This document shows positions 35,767 through 43,403 of a stretch of DNA of 64,000 nt, piece after piece. Every line of letters begins with the position of its first letter. Position 1 is the first letter of the stretch. Source of the DNA: Aquimarina algicola (GTDB taxonomy: Bacteria > Bacteroidota > Bacteroidia > Flavobacteriales > Flavobacteriaceae); NCBI RefSeq assembly GCF_006443095.1, contig NZ_VFWZ01000007.1:62001-126000 (forward strand), in the 5' to 3' direction. The notes under the pieces are model-generated. The model was not told the DNA's origin and did no database searches. It worked only from the letters and a program-made list of their open reading frames with translations. Both the position numbers and the translations under genes were made by a program.

Positions 35767-35794
35767 AATCGATTAAATGCATTTTAAATCGATT
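35767..35794. promoter_or_regulatory. Paired ATCGAT boxes, copy B
   Basis: AATCGATT occurs at 35767-35774 and again at 35787-35794, with the same 20-bp spacing as copy A. They lie about 50 bp upstream (minus strand) of the -7 box of small RNA B and about 150 bp upstream of nhaC on the plus strand, so they could serve either. Confidence 0.4.
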
Positions 35795-35941
35795 AAAAGC
35801 GTTTTTGTAGATTTAAAATCAAGTTAACATATCATTTTAAACTCTTAATTTTAAAGACAACAACGATTAAACTTAATCATTACGTTGCATAAATTTTATT
35901 AATATCGTAACATTACGTCCATAAAATTTGAATTTACCTAT

Positions 35942-37429
35942 ATGGAAAACAAAAACTTTACATCATCATCTTCACAAAATGAAAAAATATTAGAAAATAA
36001 AGAATTAAGTATTTGGGAAGCTTTAATCCCTATCATCATTTTGATAGGAATGCTTTTTTATAATGTTTTTTATGCCTTTGGAGACGATGCTTTAAGTGGT
36101 AGTAATCAATTTATTTTACTACTTGGTGCAGCAGTAGCTGCAATTGTGGGTTTTTTTAACAACGTTTCTTACAAACAAATGATAGAAGAGATTTCTAAAA
36201 ATATAAAATCTACTACAGGAGCTCTTCTGATATTATTAATGGTAGGTTCGCTTGCAGGAACATGGCTGGTAAGCGGTATTATACCTACCATGATTTATTA
36301 TGGATTACAAATTCTTAACCCAACCATTTTTCTAGCTGCATGTGTGATTATATGTGCAATCATATCTATTGCTACGGGAAGTTCCTGGACAACTTCTGCA
36401 ACTGTCGGTATTGCATTAATAGGCATAGGAGATACACTTGGGATTTCATTAGGGATGACGGCAGGTGCTGTTATTTCCGGAGCTTATTTTGGAGATAAAA
36501 TGTCTCCACTATCTGATACCACAAATTTAGCTCCTGCAATGGCAGGTGGAGAATTGTTTTCTCATATCAAATACATGACATACACAACAGTACCGACCAT
36601 AGTTATCACCTTATTAGTATTTACAATTATAGGATTTACTCTGGATACTTCGGGTACACCAGAAATAAGTAGTCAATTAGAAGCCATAGATAGTGCTTTT
36701 ACAATTACACCATGGTTATTTGTAGTTCCTGCAATTGTAATTGGGTTAATTGTAAAAAAAACACCTCCACTTATTGCACTATTAGCCGGTACATTACTGG
36801 GGGCTATAGCTGCGATAATTGCACAACCGGATATTATCATGCAAATCGCAGGTAGTTCGACATTAACATTCAACTCTGCTTATATTGGTGTCATGAAAGC
36901 CATGACTGTTGATACCGCTGTAGAAACGACCAGCAAAGAATTAAATGATTTATTCTCATCCGGTGGGATGTCCGGTATGCTCGGAACAATATGGTTAATT
37001 GTTTGCGCAATGGTATTTGGTGGAGTAATGGATGCAATTGGTGCATTAGCGAGAATCAGCAAAGCATTATTAGGACTTTTTGATTCTGTATTTGGGCTTT
37101 TTGCCAGTACTGCCTTAAGTTGTGTTGTACTTAACGCTACAGCATCTGATCAATATCTTGCAATAGTAGTTCCTGGTAGAATGTATGCAAAAGCTTTTAA
37201 GGATAAAGGATTAGCACCAGAAAACTTGAGTAGAACACTTGAAGATACAGGTACAGTTACCTCGGTATTGATTCCTTATAATACCTGTGGGGCATATCAA
37301 AGTGGGGTGCTTGGGGTACCTGTAGCAGATTATGCTATATATGCTATTTTTAATTGGTTGAGCTTCTTCATGACACTTATATTTGCCGCATTTAGAATAA
37401 AAATTAAGCAATTACAAGAGACTAGATAA
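35942..37429 (+). CDS. nhaC: NhaC-family Na+/H+ antiporter
   Basis: A 495-residue inner-membrane protein with 11-13 spans. The family signature is present: ATGSSWTTSATVGIALIGIG, GAVISGAYFGDKMSPLSDTTNLAPA in the mid-region and LIPYNTCGAYQSGVLGV near the end. NhaC exchanges Na+ for protons and supports salt and pH tolerance, as expected for a marine bacterium. It is a monocistronic gene with a terminator directly behind. The large upstream region may regulate it. Confidence 0.95.
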   Translation: MENKNFTSSSSQNEKILENKELSIWEALIPIIILIGMLFYNVFYAFGDDALSGSNQFILLLGAAVAAIVGFFNNVSYKQMIEEISKNIKSTTGALLILLMVGSLAGTWLVSGIIPTMIYYGLQILNPTIFLAACVIICAIISIATGSSWTTSATVGIALIGIGDTLGISLGMTAGAVISGAYFGDKMSPLSDTTNLAPAMAGGELFSHIKYMTYTTVPTIVITLLVFTIIGFTLDTSGTPEISSQLEAIDSAFTITPWLFVVPAIVIGLIVKKTPPLIALLAGTLLGAIAAIIAQPDIIMQIAGSSTLTFNSAYIGVMKAMTVDTAVETTSKELNDLFSSGGMSGMLGTIWLIVCAMVFGGVMDAIGALARISKALLGLFDSVFGLFASTALSCVVLNATASDQYLAIVVPGRMYAKAFKDKGLAPENLSRTLEDTGTVTSVLIPYNTCGAYQSGVLGVPVADYAIYAIFNWLSFFMTLIFAAFRIKIKQLQETR

Positions 37430-37437
37430 TAATAAAA

Positions 37438-37472
37438 AACGAAAAGCCCTTTGTAATAAAAGGGCTTTTTTG
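37438..37472. terminator. Bidirectional terminator
   Basis: AAAAGCCCTTT pairs with AAAGGGCTTTT, flanked by A and T runs, between convergent nhaC and the thioesterase gene. Confidence 0.9.
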
Positions 37473-37473
37473 A

Positions 37474-37860
37474 TTATATGATTGGGATGGGTTTTTTATC
37501 ATTATTAATAGCTACAAACTTAAAATGACCTGACACTGCAATTTCACGATCATAACTATACATATCTTCTTTATAAATATCTACTTTGACAGTACAACTT
37601 GTCCTTCCTACTTCTACCACTTTTGCAACAAGTTCTATAATAGTTCCTTCTGGGATTGGTTTTTCAAAATCGATCTTATCTGTAGATATCGTTACTACTT
37701 TTTTTCTGCTAAAACGCGTAGCACAAATAAAAGAAACCTCATCCATTAACTGTAAAGCGGTGCCTCCAAATAACGTTTCATAGTGATTTGTTGTATTAGG
37801 AAATACAGCTTTAAAGATTCTTGTCTCTGATTTTTTTATCAATTCATCTATAGAGTTCAT
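37474..37860 (-). CDS. Hotdog-fold acyl-CoA thioesterase
   Basis: A 128-residue single hotdog domain of the YciA/BFIT-like acyl-CoA thioesterase group. The central motif PNTTNHYETLFGGTALQLMDEVSFICATRFSRKKVVTIS contains the catalytic Asp in LMDEV and the GG turn. It then has GTIIELVAKVVEVGRTSCTVKVDIY. The known reaction is hydrolysis of acyl-CoA to free acid and CoA, and the preferred chain length cannot be read. It is a single gene ending at a shared terminator. Confidence 0.92.
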   Translation of the reverse strand: MNSIDELIKKSETRIFKAVFPNTTNHYETLFGGTALQLMDEVSFICATRFSRKKVVTISTDKIDFEKPIPEGTIIELVAKVVEVGRTSCTVKVDIYKEDMYSYDREIAVSGHFKFVAINNDKKPIPII

Positions 37861-37948
37861 ACAATACTTATATAATATTTAATTATAGTTTTCGCTTTCA
37901 AAGGTAACTCTTATCCTACTATATTTGTTACTCAATTAAAGAGAGATA

Positions 37949-38584
37949 ATGAATATTATAGAAAGTTTACAATGGCGATATGCCACAAAAAAATTTGACA
38001 ATCAAAAAATCCTGTCGCAGGATAAAATCGATCTCATTTCTGAGGCATTTAACCTTACTGCTACATCATACGGTTTACAACCTTTACAATTACTTATAAT
38101 AAAGGATAAAAAAATTCAAAAAGAGCTTACAGAACATTCATGGAATCAGCAACAAGTAGCAGACGCTTCTCATTTGTTAGTTATTTGTATTGAAAATAAA
38201 ATTGATGCAAAGTATATAACGAAATATTTTGAAAGTGTAAAATCTATACGTAATACTCCATCAGAAATTTTAAAACCATTTGAAGAGCAATTGATCACAT
38301 CATTTACTCAAAAATCAAAAGAAGAAATATCAATCTGGGCAACAAAACAAGCCTATCTAGCAATGGGCAACCTGCTTACAGTTTGTGCGATTGAAAAAAT
38401 TGATGCTTGCCCTATGGAAGGGTTTATACCTGAAAAATATGATGAAATTCTGAATCTCAAAGATTTAGGATTAACCTCTGTACTTGTTCTTCCGATAGGA
38501 TATAGAGCAGAAGATGACATGTTTTCTGAGTTAAAAAAAGTACGCCGAGGCGTACAGAATATGGTAGTGAATATATCTTCATAA
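37949..38584 (+). CDS. NAD(P)H-dependent nitroreductase-family oxidoreductase
   Basis: A 211-residue FMN enzyme of the nitroreductase family, NfsB/dihydropteridine-reductase group. Marks are ESLQWRYATKKFD at the start (FMN phosphate Arg), SYGLQPLQLLIIKD, the helix WATKQAYLAMGNLLTVCAIEKIDACPMEGF, and the closing VLPIGYRAEDDMFSELKKVRR. It reduces nitroaromatics, quinones or flavins with NAD(P)H in the cytosol. The physiological substrate is unknown. It stands alone. Confidence 0.93.
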   Translation: MNIIESLQWRYATKKFDNQKILSQDKIDLISEAFNLTATSYGLQPLQLLIIKDKKIQKELTEHSWNQQQVADASHLLVICIENKIDAKYITKYFESVKSIRNTPSEILKPFEEQLITSFTQKSKEEISIWATKQAYLAMGNLLTVCAIEKIDACPMEGFIPEKYDEILNLKDLGLTSVLVLPIGYRAEDDMFSELKKVRRGVQNMVVNISS

Positions 38585-38724
38585 TTACAGGAACACATTG
38601 GTGTAGTTTCTATTTTACAACTAAACAAAGTTTAGTTAAAAAAACTATAAATATGTCTCTTAAATAAAAACTCTTTTAGGTATTTTTGCTGGAAAATAAT
38701 TTTTAATACAAACACATACTACTT

Positions 38725-39915
38725 ATGCCGGGATTCGAATTATTTGGTACCGAAGAAAAGAAAGAAGTTCAAGATGTTCTGGATAACGGAGTCTTGATGC
38801 GTTATGGATTTGATTCGATGAGAAAAGGGCATTATAAAGCCTTTGAATTAGAGAAAAATTTGGCAGAAAAGATGCAGACTAAATATGCTCAGGTAGTATC
38901 TAGTGGAACTGCAGCTTTGACTGTTGCCCTTGCCAGTGCCGGAATAGGATCAGGAGATGAAGTCATTATGCCTACTTTTACTTTTGTAGCAAGTTTTGAA
39001 GCAATTTTATCTGTTGGTGCTGTACCTATCTTGTGTGATATTGATGATACATTAACTTTAGCTCCAAAGGCTGTAGAAGCTTCTATAACAGAGAAAACAA
39101 AAGCAATCATGCCTGTACACATGTGCGGTTCTATGGCTGATTTAAAAGCTTTAAAGAAAATCTGTGATGATCATAATCTGATTTTATTAGAAGATGCTTG
39201 TCAAGCTATCGGAGGAACTTATGAAGGTAAACCTCTTGGTAGCTATGGTGATTTAGGATGTTTTTCTTTCGACTTTGTAAAAACAGTTACATGTGGTGAA
39301 GGTGGAGGAATGATTACAGATTCTGAAATATTTGCCAATAGAGCTCATAAATATCAAGATCATGGCCATGATCATATAGGAACAGATCGAGGCGCAGAAG
39401 CACACCCATTTCTTGGATATAATTATAGATTATCCGAACTAAATGCAGCTGTAGGAATTGCTCAACTTAGAAAATTAGATGATACCATTGCTTTACAAAA
39501 AAAGTATTATACCATACTTCGTGATGCTTTAGAGCCTATTACTGAAGTAAGTTTTAGAAAAGTTCCCGAAAATGGTGTAGAAAGTTATGCTTTTCTAAAT
39601 ATTTTTCTTCCTGATGAAAACAATGCCCGAGATGTACATAAAGCGTTTTCCGAAAATAAAATAGATGCTTGTTTTTATTGGTATGATAATAATTGGCACT
39701 ACTATAAAAAATGGGAGCATTTACTAGAGCAAAAGTCTTTAACTAAGTTCTCTAATGAAATACAGGAAGGACTACAAAAAAATAAAAAGCCTTTTCCTGC
39801 AAGTGATGCTTGGATGAGTAGAACTATCTCATGCTTGATTAAATTAAGCTGGACCGAAGAAGAGATTTCTAAAAGAGCAGAAAAAATGGTACAAATAATA
39901 AAAGATACTCTTTAA
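38725..39915 (+). CDS. DegT/DnrJ/EryC1/StrS-family aminotransferase
   Basis: A 396-residue PLP enzyme of the sugar-aminotransferase type. The cofactor Lys186 sits in GCFSFDFVKTVTCGEGGG, in a position slightly varied from the common SFxxxK. Further marks are SSGTAALTVAL, DACQAIGGTYEGKPLGSYGDLG and HPFLGYNYRLSELNAAVG. Such enzymes aminate nucleotide-bound ketosugars for cell-surface glycans. No sugar cluster is adjacent, so the substrate is open. The terminator hairpin overlaps its stop codon. Confidence 0.93.
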   Translation: MPGFELFGTEEKKEVQDVLDNGVLMRYGFDSMRKGHYKAFELEKNLAEKMQTKYAQVVSSGTAALTVALASAGIGSGDEVIMPTFTFVASFEAILSVGAVPILCDIDDTLTLAPKAVEASITEKTKAIMPVHMCGSMADLKALKKICDDHNLILLEDACQAIGGTYEGKPLGSYGDLGCFSFDFVKTVTCGEGGGMITDSEIFANRAHKYQDHGHDHIGTDRGAEAHPFLGYNYRLSELNAAVGIAQLRKLDDTIALQKKYYTILRDALEPITEVSFRKVPENGVESYAFLNIFLPDENNARDVHKAFSENKIDACFYWYDNNWHYYKKWEHLLEQKSLTKFSNEIQEGLQKNKKPFPASDAWMSRTISCLIKLSWTEEEISKRAEKMVQIIKDTL

Positions 39916-39935
39916 AAAGTATCTTTTATTTATTT
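39900..39935. terminator. Terminator overlapping the stop codon
   Basis: AAAGATACT (39901-39909) pairs with AGTATCTTT (39918-39926) and is followed by a T-rich run. The gene's TAA at 39913-39915 lies in the loop. It may also act for the convergent ribB gene. Confidence 0.75.
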
Positions 39936-39975
39936 TATTTCGAAATTTAAAAGTATTAGAGCAATTTCACAGTGA

Positions 39976-41133
39976 CTAATACTCTACATAGTCCATAATC
40001 TCTAATCCATAACCAATAATCCCTACCCGTTTTTGTTGAGTAGAATTAGATAATAATTTTAATTTATGGACATTAATATCGTGTAGAATTTGGGCTCCAA
40101 TCCCAAAATCTTTGGTATCCATTATTATTTTTGGAGCTTTTACAACTTCATTTTCTTTTTGTATTTCTTTTAACCCTTTTAATCGATTAAGAAGATTAAG
40201 AGATTGGCTTTCTTGATTAATGAAGATTATTGCTCCTTTTCCTTCTGCATTGATACGCTGAAACATTGCATCTAACCTCTTGTCTGCATTGTTTGTTAAA
40301 GTACCAAGAATATCATTATTAAACAATGTAGAATTAACTCTTGTCAGTACTGATTCATTATCATCCCATGTACCAAGTGTAAGAGCAATATGAATTTGAC
40401 TATTTGTAGTTTGCTTATAGGCTCGTAATCTATATTTACCAAACCTTGTATTGATATTAAAATCCTCTTTCTTCTCTATTAGAGAGTCATGTTTCATTCG
40501 ATAAGCAACCAAATCTTCTATAGAAATAAGTTTAAGATCAAACTTTTTGGCAACTTCTACTAATTGAGGTAATCGAGCCATAGTACCATCTTCATTAAGA
40601 ATCTCCACAAGAATTCCTGCTGGTTTTAATCCTGCTAATCTTGCTAAATCTACAGAAGCTTCTGTGTGCCCTGTACGTCTTAAAACTCCTCCATTTTTTG
40701 CTTTTAACGGAAAAATATGTCCAGGTCTTCCTAAATCATGTGGTTTTGTATTCTCATCAACTAAAGCTTTTATCGTTTTAGCACGATCATGAACAGAAAT
40801 TCCGGTTGTGCATCCATGACCTAGTAAATCAACAGAAACAGTAAATTGAGTTTCATGTAATACGGTATTGTTCTGCACCATCATTTCTAAGCTAAGTTCC
40901 TCACAGCGATCTTCGGTAAGGGGAGCACAGATTAATCCTCTTCCATGTTTTGCCATAAAATTAATCATCTCCGGAGTAACACTTTCTGCTGCTGCTATAA
41001 AGTCTCCCTCATTTTCTCGATCTTCATCATCAACAACAATGATTACCTTTCCCTCTCTAATATCATTTATAGCTTCTTGTATAGTATTAAGCTTAATTTT
41101 TTGCTTCGTCTCTGTAGTTTGTTGTGACATCAA
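39976..41133 (-). CDS. ribB: 3,4-dihydroxy-2-butanone-4-phosphate synthase with degenerate GTP-cyclohydrolase-II domain
   Basis: A 385-residue riboflavin-pathway protein. Residues about 10-215 are a complete RibB: DDEDRENEGDFIAAAE, HGRGLICAPL, TGISVHDRA and GHTEASVDLARLAGL carry the metal and substrate residues. It converts ribulose 5-phosphate to the four-carbon precursor. Residues about 225-385 align with RibA, but the zinc block C-GD-FGS-CDC is replaced by NSTLFNNDILGTLTNNADKRL, so all three Cys are gone. QEGRGIGL has become QESQSLNLL. The second half is thus catalytically dead (RibBX-like). Last gene of the ftsK-lolA-lptF run. Confidence 0.93.
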   Translation of the reverse strand: MMSQQTTETKQKIKLNTIQEAINDIREGKVIIVVDDEDRENEGDFIAAAESVTPEMINFMAKHGRGLICAPLTEDRCEELSLEMMVQNNTVLHETQFTVSVDLLGHGCTTGISVHDRAKTIKALVDENTKPHDLGRPGHIFPLKAKNGGVLRRTGHTEASVDLARLAGLKPAGILVEILNEDGTMARLPQLVEVAKKFDLKLISIEDLVAYRMKHDSLIEKKEDFNINTRFGKYRLRAYKQTTNSQIHIALTLGTWDDNESVLTRVNSTLFNNDILGTLTNNADKRLDAMFQRINAEGKGAIIFINQESQSLNLLNRLKGLKEIQKENEVVKAPKIIMDTKDFGIGAQILHDINVHKLKLLSNSTQQKRVGIIGYGLEIMDYVEY

Positions 41134-41179
41134 AATTTTCTTAAAGTAGTTTTCTTTACAAAGATATTTAAAAAGAAAT

Positions 41180-42625
41180 CTATTTCTTTGATTTACCGAA
41201 TCGTTTTATGAAGAAATTGCGAATTGGTTGTACAAAAACATCAGCATTAAAAACACCTCTATCTCTAGTTGCTCTATATGTCAAAAAGATACTGAGTGGA
41301 AATATAATAAATGTTGATAACCAAGAACCAACAAGTGGAGGCACCCCTCCTTCTTCTGCCCCATTTTTCGCAAAAATACCAATAAAATGATACGTTAAAA
41401 ATAATACAACACCTATCACTATCGGCAGCCCTAACCCTCCTTTACGAATAATTGCTCCAAGTGGTGCGCCAACAAAAAATAGTAAAACACAAGAAATTCC
41501 AAGAGCATATTTATCATGCAATGACATTTCATATTTATTAAGTGCTCTCCTTTTGATAGCAAGATTTTTTTGAGTTGTATTTAATCGCCTTATCACTCCA
41601 TCAACATTAGAAGAAGCCATTTGGTACACCTGCATTTTTTTGTTTGTATCAAAATAATCTATAATACTCAATGTATCATTTTCTACTGTCCGAACACTAT
41701 CGATCTTTACATTTTTGTTCAATCCATCAAAACCAGCTCTTCTATTTACATCAGAACTTAATGATGCTACATCATTATTAACTTGCATTGACAATGTGTC
41801 TATCTCACTTTTTAATTCATTAACATTAAGCATATTATATCCTTTGCTATACTGCTGAGAATCCATATCAACATTATCCAAAGACGATAAATCAACATTT
41901 AATATATATTTTTCAAAATGTGTTTTAGCAAAAGGAAGTTTCTTTCTTTTTTGTGGAGACCTTTGTTGTATTTCCTCATAATAATTACCATCATTAAGCA
42001 CAAGCGTCACCAAATCAGAATCTGTACTTCCTCGTAGCTCTCCATCTACTGCTTTTATAACCGTAAAATTTCCTTGTCTGTTTACTGACTTTTTATGGAT
42101 AATTACATCTCGTAAAAATTCATCATTGTCTCCAAACTTTTCTGCAACCTTAATATTAATATCACCTAAGTCATTAAATTGGTTAGGAGTCAATACCATT
42201 GCCGGTTTTAGCTTTACAATATTTTTTCTTAAGTTAATAAATCTTTTTTCTGAAGATGGGATTACTGTATTTGAGAATAAAAACGCACCAAATCCAACAA
42301 AAAGCATAAAAACTGCTAATGTTCTCATTGCTCGTTGTAATGAAATCCCAGAAGATTTCATCGCTGCAAACTCATAATTCTCTGCAAAATTTCCAAAAAT
42401 CATTACAGAGGTTAATAATATGGTAAGTGGTAGGACCATAGGAATTAATCGAGGAGTAGCGAATGTCAAAAATTTAACAATCACAGAAAAATCCAGATCT
42501 TTTCCTGCCAACTCAGAAATAAATAACCAAATGGTTTGCAATAAAAGAATAAACATTATAATAATAAAGAGCGGAAAAAACGTCTTTAAAAAAGAGGTTA
42601 GAATGTATCTGTCTAATATTTTCAC
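41180..42625 (-). CDS. LptF/LptG-family lipopolysaccharide export permease
   Basis: A 481-residue inner-membrane protein of the YjgP/YjgQ family. It begins MKILDRYILTSFLKTFFPLF, has three N-terminal spans with the TPRLIPMVLPLTILLTSVM signature, a large periplasmic beta-jellyroll (about 130-370), and three C-terminal spans. This family forms the LptB2FG ATP-driven extractor of lipopolysaccharide. Whether it plays the F or G role cannot be told. It lies 46 bp before ribB and 110 bp behind lolA in one minus-strand run. Confidence 0.93.
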   Translation of the reverse strand: MKILDRYILTSFLKTFFPLFIIIMFILLLQTIWLFISELAGKDLDFSVIVKFLTFATPRLIPMVLPLTILLTSVMIFGNFAENYEFAAMKSSGISLQRAMRTLAVFMLFVGFGAFLFSNTVIPSSEKRFINLRKNIVKLKPAMVLTPNQFNDLGDINIKVAEKFGDNDEFLRDVIIHKKSVNRQGNFTVIKAVDGELRGSTDSDLVTLVLNDGNYYEEIQQRSPQKRKKLPFAKTHFEKYILNVDLSSLDNVDMDSQQYSKGYNMLNVNELKSEIDTLSMQVNNDVASLSSDVNRRAGFDGLNKNVKIDSVRTVENDTLSIIDYFDTNKKMQVYQMASSNVDGVIRRLNTTQKNLAIKRRALNKYEMSLHDKYALGISCVLLFFVGAPLGAIIRKGGLGLPIVIGVVLFLTYHFIGIFAKNGAEEGGVPPLVGSWLSTFIIFPLSIFLTYRATRDRGVFNADVFVQPIRNFFIKRFGKSKK

Positions 42626-42735
42626 TATAAACGTAGTCTAATTTTGCCGTAAATATACGCTATTTAAAAACTAAAGAACGTATGTAAGAGTTACATCCGT
42701 TCTTTAATAATTGAATATTTTAACAAATTATTATA

Positions 42736-43368
42736 TTAATCGAGACGATTGATATAATAATTTGAATACTTTGATTCGTCAAAGACAAATAATGTTTTAG
42801 AAAGCGGTTGATTTGTTTTAAAACTATTCACAGTAATAGTAACATTTGTACCATTATTTTGCTTATGAATCATTTTATAAATATGTTTTGTCTGCTTATC
42901 TATACCTAATAATATTTCCTTAGAATCACTTCCTGAGTCGATTGGTATTAATTTTACATATTGTATTTTACGTCCGTTTACATTTTGAACAATATCCATT
43001 TTATATGTATACCCATCTTCGTAAAATGTAAGCATTTTTGAGGGGCTCGCATCGTCTTCTTCAGTTTGAGACGAAATATTAATTTCTTCATCTTCAGGAA
43101 TGATTACATGTACTTTTTTTCCATCATACATGCGTTCTGTTCCCATTAGATTAAGTACATATTTATTTCCTTTTAATGTAATATCACCTCTTGTTTCTTG
43201 AGAAACATTTTCTGCAGGATTATTGAGCGCATATTTAAAACTAATAGCTATGTTATTATAGCTTTTTACTTTTTTAGAAACTTCATCTAAAAGTCCTTTG
43301 GCACTTTGAGCATTAATTATGGCAGTGCTAAATATGCATAATACGATTATAAATTTTCTTATCATCAT
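42736..43368 (-). CDS. LolA-like outer-membrane lipoprotein carrier
   Basis: A 210-residue periplasmic protein. A signal peptide (FIIVLCIFSTAIINAQS) is followed by the LolA-type half-barrel: SAKGLLDEVSKKVKSYNNIAISFKYAL, then GDITLKGNKYVLNLMGTERMYDGKKVHVIIPEDEEI. LolA-type carriers move lipoproteins from the inner to the outer membrane. Flavobacteria encode several such proteins, so this may be a specialised one. It is 35 bp behind ftsK. Confidence 0.9.
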   Translation of the reverse strand: MMIRKFIIVLCIFSTAIINAQSAKGLLDEVSKKVKSYNNIAISFKYALNNPAENVSQETRGDITLKGNKYVLNLMGTERMYDGKKVHVIIPEDEEINISSQTEEDDASPSKMLTFYEDGYTYKMDIVQNVNGRKIQYVKLIPIDSGSDSKEILLGIDKQTKHIYKMIHKQNNGTNVTITVNSFKTNQPLSKTLFVFDESKYSNYYINRLD

Positions 43369-43403
43369 GAATTGGTTTCTTTCGATTGTGTTAGTTATTT
43401 CTT

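Larger units (their letters stand above)
34880..35941. other. Gene-free region with twin small-transcript units
   Basis: This 1.06-kb stretch has no protein-like frame. It holds two similar units read on the minus strand, each with a -7-like box, a conserved start (AACTGTAAAATA or AAATGTAAAATA) and a terminator hairpin with a CCCC loop. It also has paired ATCGAT boxes exactly 20 bp apart in each unit. Both units are entered separately. The right end also contains the unassigned promoter of nhaC. Confidence 0.55.
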
